Positions 6,716-12,505 of a DNA stretch of 12,505 bases are shown here, piece by piece (the stretch's first letter is position 1; every line of letters begins with the position of its first letter). The notes under the pieces are model-generated. The model had not been told where the DNA came from, did not search any database, and saw only the letters and a program-made list of their open reading frames with translations. Source of the stretch: Armatimonadota bacterium (GTDB taxonomy: Bacteria > Armatimonadota > Zipacnadia > Zipacnadales > FEN-943); contig JAKORR010000012.1 in the NCBI GenBank assembly GCA_029777735.1, positions 1 to 12,505 of the forward strand, read 5' to 3'. A program made the translations under genes and the position numbers.

Positions 6716-7783
6716 CTAACCCCTCCGCGATGCCAGAACTGCGCCCCGTAGGGCCAGGTAGTTCTCCAAGGGCACATAGTACGTGACAGAATTCGACGAT
6801 CCCGCGCCGTACCGCCCGTCATAGCCCAGGTCGCGCAGGTTGGCCTCGGTGTATTCGCGCACCTGCTCGGACGTGCCTCGCGCCATGAGATCTAGATCCA
6901 CGTTGCCTAGCAGCGCGATCTCGCCACCCCACCGTCGCTTCACCGCCCGACTGTCCATAGCTTTGGGCTCGATCGGGTGCAAGGCATGGAAGCCACAAGC
7001 CAAGATGTCCTCCATCACCTGCGTCAGGTCGCCGTCTGAGTGGTATATGAACAGAACGCCGACCTCGTGGCACTTCTCTCCCACCCGGCGGTAGTGTGGG
7101 AACAGGTGCTCGCGGAGCACGCGCGGTGATACTATCAGCCCCTCGGTGTAGGCAATGTCGTCACTCATGAGCAGCCCGCCGACGAAGGGGAGTTGCAGGC
7201 AGCGCTCGCACACACGGTTTTGTATCGCCGCGACGCGCTCAAAAACTGCGGCCACCAACTCCGGATTATCCACCGTCGCAAGGGCGAAGCGTTCGAAGCC
7301 CAGCAACATCCACGTGGCCGTGAGGATCTTGCCAATGACAGCGATGATACGCATGCCCGACGGCAGATATGCGGCCACGTGCTCCAAGTGAGATAGATCC
7401 ATGGCGTCAGGATCGGGCCAGTCGAAGGCCGCCACGTCGTCCAGAGACACTATAGGACCCTCGTGCTCCGGGGCCCAGGTGATGTCCACGTCGCCGCTGT
7501 CATAAACGCCGTACTCACCGCTGACAGTGGTACCGCCCAGGACGCCGGCTACCCGCACCAGGCCGGCCGAGAGTGGCACGTAGTCGTATCCCGCCCGTAC
7601 CCAGAAGGCCACTTCGTCGGCCAGACTGCGGATGGGGTATCCAAGGAAGGCCTCCTTGACCGGCAGGTCAACATGAAGCTCCCACAAAGGCAGCCGCTCG
7701 GGTCCACCCTCACCGAGCAGAGCCTGCCGCAGCAGACTGAAGTCGTTGCTAGCCGCTTGGCTGCGTCGCTGCGTCATTGTCAT
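6716..7783 (-). CDS. URO-D superfamily protein (uroporphyrinogen decarboxylase / methyltransferase-like)
   Basis: The 355-residue length and pattern match the URO-D superfamily, a cytoplasmic TIM barrel. The family includes haem-pathway uroporphyrinogen decarboxylase (HemE) and MtaA/CmuA-type cobalamin methyltransferases. Visible signatures are MSDDIAYTEGLIVSP (206-220), FIYHSDGDL (245-253), a GFHALHPIEP segment (264-273) and LLGNVDLDLMARGT (291-304), in the order seen in URO-D-like proteins of heterotrophic bacteria. The HSDG (248-251) sits where corrinoid methyltransferases have a zinc-binding H-x-C; the Cys is replaced by Asp here, and a nearby Cys263 is the only candidate thiol. True HemE is unlikely because its N-terminal Arg-rich substrate motif is not seen. 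GAGGAG at 7792-7797, eight bases upstream, supports the start over the in-frame ATG at 7777. It follows the lyase gene by 44 nt. Reaction and substrate are unknown. Confidence 0.8.
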   Translation of the reverse strand: MTMTQRRSQAASNDFSLLRQALLGEGGPERLPLWELHVDLPVKEAFLGYPIRSLADEVAFWVRAGYDYVPLSAGLVRVAGVLGGTTVSGEYGVYDSGDVDITWAPEHEGPIVSLDDVAAFDWPDPDAMDLSHLEHVAAYLPSGMRIIAVIGKILTATWMLLGFERFALATVDNPELVAAVFERVAAIQNRVCERCLQLPFVGGLLMSDDIAYTEGLIVSPRVLREHLFPHYRRVGEKCHEVGVLFIYHSDGDLTQVMEDILACGFHALHPIEPKAMDSRAVKRRWGGEIALLGNVDLDLMARGTSEQVREYTEANLRDLGYDGRYGAGSSNSVTYYVPLENYLALRGAVLASRRG

Positions 7784-7827
7784 CCACTCGTCTCCTCGCA
7801 GGATTCATGCCCAAGGGCTGCCCGGGA

Positions 7828-10476
7828 CTACCTGAGCGGCCGATAGGCTCGCGTGGAGCCATCCCTGAGATTCACGGTCACGCCCTGCGCAGAAGCCGTG
7901 ACACCGGAGACGGTCGGAGCTGCGCGATAGGCCTCGAAGACCGACCAGAAGCGGCGCTCCTGGCCCAGCGCCCTGAGAACCGCCACGCCCAGCTCGTCGG
8001 GCTTCGGATTGCCCGGCGTTCGCCCAAGCAGGGCCTCGAAGGGGCCGTCGGACGTTGCCAGCAGCCGCAGGTAGAGGCCCTGGGCCACACGCCAGGTGGC
8101 GTCGAGCAGGCCCCCGCTGCAGGCCCGCCGCGCACCGCTCAGATAGGGCGCAAGTGGCTCCAGAGCGGGCAGCCCCAGGTCTGCGACCCGCTGTGTAACA
8201 CTCCCTGTCAAGCTCCCGTAGGCATGGAACAGGAACCCGTAGCAGTGTTCCGCTTCTGACACGCACTCGTCCGCCACCACAACATAGGGTGGGTCAAACC
8301 ACAATCTCCGGCTGAGAATCACGCCCTCATAGGCGTCGCCAACCGTTCCCTGGGCATAGGGCGGGTTAGCCTCCGGCTGCCACACCAGCGAAGCTTTCTG
8401 CACAATACTTTGGTTTTTGCCGTCTACGAACAGTGTATTGTGCGAGAAGGTGCCGCGGTAGTAAGGATGGATGTCGCTCAGCGCGTAGCCGGCCGTGCCA
8501 GGATCGGGCGCAAGGACCTGCCCGAAGGCGTTGAGAGAGAAATGCAGCTTGTCGGCATGGTCGTGTCCGGCACCATGCGGCCCCGCCTTGAAGAGCAGAT
8601 ACCAGTCGTCGGGGGCGCGCAGCACGCCGATGCCGCGGCGTTCCAGCAGGGCGTGTCCTGCTGGGAATTGCGGCTCGGGCAACTCGTCTGGCCCGAAGGC
8701 CAAGGCCGTGAGAGAGTTGCGCGGGAGGCCTAAGGAGTAGATCGCCGCAAGGAGCGGTGCGAAGCGCTTGGGGGCTACCTGGCCGGCCGCATACTCATAC
8801 ACGTGTCGGTATAGCGCCAGCGACATCACCTTCGGCGCCCCCAAGTCGCCCAGCGTCGGCAGCCGCAGTCTCGAGTCGGCCAAGGCCATTGGTGCCGCAA
8901 ACAGGCCCTCGAAGCGTCGCTGCACGTCAGGATCCCTTGCCGCCTCGCCCCCTAAACGCTTGTCCAACTCGTACAGGGTGATAAGCGGACACAAGGAGTA
9001 GTAGTGGTAGAACATGGTGCCCTCGAACCAGAAACCGTCGGGCTCGGCGCCTGCCTCGCCCGGCACGCCGCGCTTGATCAACGGGGCCAGGCTGTTGCGC
9101 TCATCGCGCAGCGCGCGGTCGACCCAGTCGCGGCAACCGAAATGGTAGCCAGCGGTAGCCAGCGCCGCAGCCACGAAGCAGGACATATTGTGGATGCCGG
9201 ACTTATCAAGGAACCGAATCTGGTAAGGTATGCCCTCCCCGAAGATACCTCGCCGGATCGCTTCGTGGTCCGCAGCCGAGTAGACCCTGCTGCTTCTGGT
9301 CAGAGCATAGGCGTCGCAGAGCATGATCAGTGCCGGCGCGTCGTAGAGAGGTTGGAAGTACAGCGCGTCGGTGGCCTCCTTGTTGCGCAATTCGGTGTGC
9401 CGGAACATCTCCACAGCACGCCTCAGACCCTCTGCCACCCATCCAGCGTACCTCTCGTCGCCCGTCAGCCCGTACAGGAAGGCCAGGCCCCGCATCAGCC
9501 GGTGCGTGCGCTCGTGGGTAAGCAAAACCCAGGCTCGGTGTTGCTCGGGCAGCTCCTCGAAGGCGCCGGTCCATGGGTCCAGAAAGCGATTCGGGTTCGC
9601 AGGATCATACAGCAGGTGCTCGCCGCTGCGGCGCGAGTAGAAGTCGTGCCGCCAACCCACCTGCTCAACGGGCTGGGCGGGCTCAGTCCTCAGCACGGCC
9701 TCGGCCTCACGCTTCATTTGTTCGAAGGCTGCGCGGGCCCAGGGTAACTTATCGATCTTGCGGCGTATCTCGGCCAGTCTCTCTACACCAAAGTAGATAC
9801 TAGGCCAGCAGTCTTCGAGAATCAGGCCCGTGTCGTGAGGAGAGAGGGTGTAGGGCCAGCCGGGCACGACCTGCGAGGGGTCAAAGCCGGGAATGCGCTC
9901 CCGCAGGATACCTGCTGTCACCGCAGCGTCGGGCTCAGCGCCAAAGAGGCGTGCATCATTGTTCTCGCCTGGAGGCATAGGGATCATCTCCTTATCGCGA
10001 ATCTGGTCGCCTGCCGCGAAAAAGGTGTAGCGATCGATCACGACTACTCCTTCGGGGACGCTCACAGTCGCCGCCACTGGCCCGGCCGGTAGGACCACGA
10101 AGAAAGTGCGACCAACGATGTGGGTCTGGGCCGCGGGCGGCCAGACCAGGCCATGGACGCGCTTGCCCACCTTCACCAGTAGCTTAGCACCCCCGACGGA
10201 GGCCCGTGCCACGTGCAGCGCCAGCACGGCTGGTTCGTCAAAGCGCGTGCGGAAGACGAGCGGCGGCTTGCCATAGCCCACGCGCACCGAAGCGCGCCGC
10301 GCTTGCTCAGCCAGGGCCTCTGGCGTACTGCCCGTGATGTTGAACTCCGTCACCTCGGAGGCCCGGTTCCGATGGTCAATCTGCGGTACAAAGACAATCG
10401 GGCCCGCGGCGGCGCCGCTGGCGCGAAGGTGGCAGGCGATAGAGAGGACTACGCATACCATAAGGAATCTCGGCAT
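7828..10476 (-). CDS. Secreted heparinase II/III-family polysaccharide lyase
   Basis: From the ATG at 10476 it is 882 residues, starting with a signal peptide (MPRFLMVCVVLSIACHLRA). The frame runs open to an ATG at 10725, but those 83 residues look non-coding and would bury the signal. After a beta-rich N-terminal domain (about 25-155) comes a helical (alpha/alpha) toroid from about 225. It contains IHNMSCF (428-434), probably the catalytic His/Asn, and MFYHYYSL (488-495), probably the catalytic Tyr. The C-terminal beta-sandwich has HGAGHDHADKLHFSL (634-648) and FSHNTLFVDG (677-686), the hallmark of heparinase II/III C-terminal domains in PL12/15/17/21 lyases. These enzymes cleave uronic-acid glycans by beta-elimination, so alginate, heparin-like or other acidic polymers are possible; specificity is not readable. 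LSIAC resembles a lipobox only loosely. It is the first gene of the minus-strand cluster. The ribosome site at the chosen start is weak. Confidence 0.88.
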   Translation of the reverse strand: MPRFLMVCVVLSIACHLRASGAAAGPIVFVPQIDHRNRASEVTEFNITGSTPEALAEQARRASVRVGYGKPPLVFRTRFDEPAVLALHVARASVGGAKLLVKVGKRVHGLVWPPAAQTHIVGRTFFVVLPAGPVAATVSVPEGVVVIDRYTFFAAGDQIRDKEMIPMPPGENNDARLFGAEPDAAVTAGILRERIPGFDPSQVVPGWPYTLSPHDTGLILEDCWPSIYFGVERLAEIRRKIDKLPWARAAFEQMKREAEAVLRTEPAQPVEQVGWRHDFYSRRSGEHLLYDPANPNRFLDPWTGAFEELPEQHRAWVLLTHERTHRLMRGLAFLYGLTGDERYAGWVAEGLRRAVEMFRHTELRNKEATDALYFQPLYDAPALIMLCDAYALTRSSRVYSAADHEAIRRGIFGEGIPYQIRFLDKSGIHNMSCFVAAALATAGYHFGCRDWVDRALRDERNSLAPLIKRGVPGEAGAEPDGFWFEGTMFYHYYSLCPLITLYELDKRLGGEAARDPDVQRRFEGLFAAPMALADSRLRLPTLGDLGAPKVMSLALYRHVYEYAAGQVAPKRFAPLLAAIYSLGLPRNSLTALAFGPDELPEPQFPAGHALLERRGIGVLRAPDDWYLLFKAGPHGAGHDHADKLHFSLNAFGQVLAPDPGTAGYALSDIHPYYRGTFSHNTLFVDGKNQSIVQKASLVWQPEANPPYAQGTVGDAYEGVILSRRLWFDPPYVVVADECVSEAEHCYGFLFHAYGSLTGSVTQRVADLGLPALEPLAPYLSGARRACSGGLLDATWRVAQGLYLRLLATSDGPFEALLGRTPGNPKPDELGVAVLRALGQERRFWSVFEAYRAAPTVSGVTASAQGVTVNLRDGSTRAYRPLR

Positions 10477-10646
10477 AGGATACCCAGAGGCCCCTCGGCT
10501 CCTGAGAGAACGCCGTGGCCCGCAGTCGGCGAAGCACACCCAGAGCGCCTCACCTTCCCTTGGGGCGTGCGTCGAAGAGCCCAACGCGCCCGGCTCGGGC
10601 CGCAGCCCGTCCAGATCGACATCTTGGCGCATACTCAGCACCTTGC

Positions 10647-10660
10647 GGGAACAGTTTCCC
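10647..10660. promoter_or_regulatory. Palindrome GGGAACAGTTTCCC, candidate operator
   Basis: Perfect 5-bp arms (GGGAA/TTCCC) surround a 4-bp centre. It sits 92 bp before the plus-strand ATG and 170 bp before the lyase ATG, a reasonable place for a regulator controlling both arms. The shape is loosely like operators of LacI-type sugar regulators, but the usual central CG is missing and no second copy was seen in this window, so it may be chance. Confidence 0.25.
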
Positions 10661-10738
10661 TGCAGGAGACGCCTCGCCTGCACCGAAGGCTCTTCGGCGC
10701 AGTGGGCGACGGACGGGCCTGTCACGTCGCGCCGAGTT

Positions 10739-10745
10739 AAGGGGG
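10739..10745 (+). promoter_or_regulatory. Ribosome binding site of the plus-strand glycosidase-like gene
   Basis: AAGGGGG lies seven bases before the ATG at 10753. An in-frame TAA at 10738-10740 overlaps it, so translation cannot begin further upstream in this frame. Together they fix the start. Confidence 0.7.
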
Positions 10746-10752
10746 AATCCGC

Positions 10753-12505
10753 ATGGCTTTAGGCGTCGCTTTGGCTTGCCTGGCCTGCCTTGGCCAACTT
10801 CAGCAGTTGCACGAGGATTTCGACTCGGGCTTCCGGCCACGAGTGACGGCTGTGTCCTTTGACGCACGAGAGGTACGGCCCACCGGGCGTGTGGGGCTGC
10901 TGTTCGAGTTCAAGAACGAGGGCACAACAGCAGCCGAAAGGGAGTATCGGGTTTTTCTACATATCGAACCCAAGCAGTCCTGCTCGCAGATTCTGGTGCA
11001 CAGGGACCACATCCCGAGCGTGCCAACACGTGCCTGGGAGCCCGGGCAGAGCTACTTGGACGGCCCCATCGACGTCCAGATAGGCGCGCTAACGGAGGGC
11101 AAGTACTGGATTCACGTGGGGTTATTCGATCCTGAGAGCGGTGCGCGGAAGTTGGAGCTGTATTGGCCCGAGCAGATTGTAGTCAAGCGCGACGCGGCTG
11201 AGGCTGTGCTGACGCCGCTCGCGGACGACAAGCTGAGGGCGAGGCGCACCGTCTGGGACCGGCGGATAGGCACCCGGCTCTCGGTGAAGACGCAACACTT
11301 GGAGCTGCAAGTGTCGCGCCAGACAGGAGCCTGGCGCGTGGTGGACATGGATACAGGCGCAACCTGGGATGGCGGCCTTTTGCAAGGGGGCGCGGGCTGG
11401 GCCGACTTCCAACGTGGCGACGAGCAGAAGCGAGCGTGGCTGACCCAAGTGGCGTCGACGGAGCTTGTGGGACAGGGTGTGAAGCTTGTCTACACGCCGC
11501 CAGGACTGCCCCAGGTGCGCTGCCTTTTCAGCCTGCGCGAGGACGGGCGTTCGGTGGACTTTCGCCTGGAGGCCGACGATGCCGACGGCTGGAAGCTTGT
11601 CGCCTCAAGCATGGTAGACAACTGCTTGCCCGTGACCGACGCCGAGGGCGGGCACCTCTTCGCGCCCGTCTACAACGGTTGGGACTATCCAGCGTCGTCA
11701 GGGATGATGTGGTCTCACGGCTGCCCTAGCTTCAGGCACGAGGCCACCTTCCAGATGTTGGGGCTACAGCGCAATGGATCGGCGGCGATGCTGAGCTGGG
11801 ACGACTGCTACGGCTCCTACCGGGCGTCTAGTCTAGTGGAGCCACCTGCGCCGATACCGGGCGCGCAGGCGATTCTCACAAGCCTGTGGACTGACCGCCC
11901 GCCGACAACATGGCGCTTCACAGTGGTCGGCGAAGGCAGCTACCCCGAGATTTGCCGCGCCTATCGCGAGGTGGCCAGGGAGCGCGGATTCCTGAAGACA
12001 TGGCAGGAGAAGTGGGCAAAAAGCCCCGGAATGAGGGCTCTGGCGGGTGCCGCCGATATGAAGCCCTTCGTTCTCAGCCGCACCGTGGCCGGGACAAAGT
12101 ACAACAAAACCGATCAGGACCGTGTGCACGTTGGCTACACCTTCGCGCAGGCAGCAGAGATGGCCGAGCATTGGAAGCGGGACCTGGAGCTGGATCGGAT
12201 TCTTTTCGTGCTAGCGGGCTGGATACACCGCGGCTATGACAATCAGCATCCGGACATCCTGCCAGCCGCGCCGGAGTGCGGCGGGAACGATGGTCTGGCG
12301 GACTGCTCGCGCCGCGTGCGGGAGTTAGGTTACCTGTTTGGCCTGCATGACAACTACCAGGACCTTTACCCGGACGCGCCGTCCTTTGACCTCAAGTACA
12401 CAATCAAAAACCGCGCGGACGAGCCGGTTCTGGGCGGCGAGTGGGCCGGCGGTAGGTGTTACCTCATATGCTCGAAAGTGGGGCTGGACCTGGCACGTCG
12501 CAATC
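10753..12505 (+). CDS. Large exported glycosidase-like protein, 3' end cut by window edge
   Basis: The frame is open from the ATG at 10753 to the last base (584 codons, no stop). An in-frame TAA at 10738 and AAGGGGG at 10739-10745 fix the start. The N-terminus (MALGVALACLACLGQLQQ) is hydrophobic but short and lacks a basic residue, so it is a weak signal peptide. Residues about 28-145 form an Ig-like beta domain (VGLLFEFKNEG, YWIHVGLFDP). Residues about 165-395 look like a glycosidase-type beta-sandwich rich in paired Trp/Tyr. From about 425 a TIM-barrel-like part begins, with LFVLAGWIHRGYDNQHPDIL (484-503) and LGYLFGLHDNYQDLYPD (525-541). A W.x.GYDxxHPD strand followed by GLHDNY recalls GH101/GH129-like and DUF5696-type glycosidases. 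I offer that only as a lead, since catalytic residues probably lie at or past the edge. Divergent from the lyase cluster, it likely serves the same glycan pathway. Confidence 0.8.
   Translation, partial: MALGVALACLACLGQLQQLHEDFDSGFRPRVTAVSFDAREVRPTGRVGLLFEFKNEGTTAAEREYRVFLHIEPKQSCSQILVHRDHIPSVPTRAWEPGQSYLDGPIDVQIGALTEGKYWIHVGLFDPESGARKLELYWPEQIVVKRDAAEAVLTPLADDKLRARRTVWDRRIGTRLSVKTQHLELQVSRQTGAWRVVDMDTGATWDGGLLQGGAGWADFQRGDEQKRAWLTQVASTELVGQGVKLVYTPPGLPQVRCLFSLREDGRSVDFRLEADDADGWKLVASSMVDNCLPVTDAEGGHLFAPVYNGWDYPASSGMMWSHGCPSFRHEATFQMLGLQRNGSAAMLSWDDCYGSYRASSLVEPPAPIPGAQAILTSLWTDRPPTTWRFTVVGEGSYPEICRAYREVARERGFLKTWQEKWAKSPGMRALAGAADMKPFVLSRTVAGTKYNKTDQDRVHVGYTFAQAAEMAEHWKRDLELDRILFVLAGWIHRGYDNQHPDILPAAPECGGNDGLADCSRRVRELGYLFGLHDNYQDLYPDAPSFDLKYTIKNRADEPVLGGEWAGGRCYLICSKVGLDLARRN

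Larger units (their letters stand above)
10477..10752. promoter_or_regulatory. Divergent intergenic region between the lyase gene and the plus-strand glycosidase-like gene
   Basis: These 276 bp separate two genes that start outward and should contain promoters for both. I find no convincing -35/-10 pair of the housekeeping type on either strand. Two short inverted repeats lie inside: GGGAA-CAGT-TTCCC at 10647-10660 and CCGAA-5 nt-TTCGG at 10683-10697. The minus frame of the lyase gene happens to stay open through here, but composition and the internal signal peptide argue against translation. Confidence 0.5.

Noticed and set aside
9004..9747. Plus-strand frame of 247 codons opposite the lyase toroid domain
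   Set aside because: It overlaps the catalytic region of the lyase, and its translation lacks any recognised motif.
10486..10500. LSIAC near the lyase N-terminus and similar Cys in the plus-strand gene as lipoprotein signals
   Set aside because: Position -3 is Ser rather than Leu/Val/Ile in the first, and no proper lipobox is formed in the second, so lipidation is not claimed.
10683..10697. CCGAA/TTCGG inverted repeat as a terminator
   Set aside because: The arms are only five bases, there is no following T tract, and it lies upstream of gene starts rather than after a gene end.
10477..10725. N-terminal extension of the lyase by 83 residues to an ATG at 10725
   Set aside because: It would place the signal peptide internally, and the extension is Arg/Pro/Gly-rich without domain character; the start at 10476 gives a normal export signal.
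11112..12239. Short frames on both strands inside the plus-strand glycosidase-like gene
   Set aside because: The uninterrupted 584-codon frame from 10753 explains this region; the short frames are shadows.
1..12505. CRISPR arrays, tRNA/rRNA genes, insertion sequences, phage or defence genes
   Set aside because: I looked for regularly spaced repeats, cloverleaf-like segments, transposase/integrase motifs and flanking inverted repeats and saw none.

Overview
The window reads as a GC-rich, gene-dense piece of a bacterial chromosome. The mix of genes is a secreted heparinase II/III-type lyase, a URO-D-like protein, a PolX polymerase, secreted glycosidase-like proteins and a DUF6785-type membrane protein. 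This mix is typical of polysaccharide-degrading Armatimonadota or of Planctomycetota/Verrucomicrobiota/Lentisphaerota-like lineages. That placement is inferred from gene content only; there is no rRNA or other taxonomic marker here.

Layout: positions 1-10476 hold six genes, all on the minus strand and closely packed. In transcription order they are: a secreted heparinase II/III-like polysaccharide lyase (10476-7828); a URO-D superfamily protein (7783-6716); DNA polymerase/3'-5' exonuclease PolX (6497-4746); a secreted protein with a Pro/Glu-rich linker, a carbohydrate-binding-like jelly roll and a TIM-barrel glycosidase-like domain (4746-2263); an AEC-type permease (2193-1243); and a DUF6785-type polytopic membrane protein (1227 to beyond base 1). 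Gaps are 44, 218, -1 (a TAATG stop/start overlap), 69 and 15 nt, so most or all of it could be one transcript, possibly with a second promoter before polX.

A seventh gene is transcribed the other way from 10753 and is still open at the right edge. It encodes at least 584 residues of a large, probably exported glycosidase-like protein. The 276-bp divergent region 10477-10752 must carry the promoters for both arms and contains a short palindrome. The last 1.75 kb and the first 1.2 kb are coding sequence truncated by the window edges.

How it may work together (inference): the lyase and the two secreted glycosidase-like proteins would cut an acidic or complex glycan outside the cytoplasm. The two membrane proteins would move small products. 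The URO-D-like protein would act on a cytoplasmic C1-transfer or decarboxylation step. PolX is the outlier: it is a base-excision-repair type polymerase translationally abutting a secreted protein. I see no RNA genes, CRISPR array, insertion sequence or phage gene. No stretch longer than 300 bases lacks a gene.
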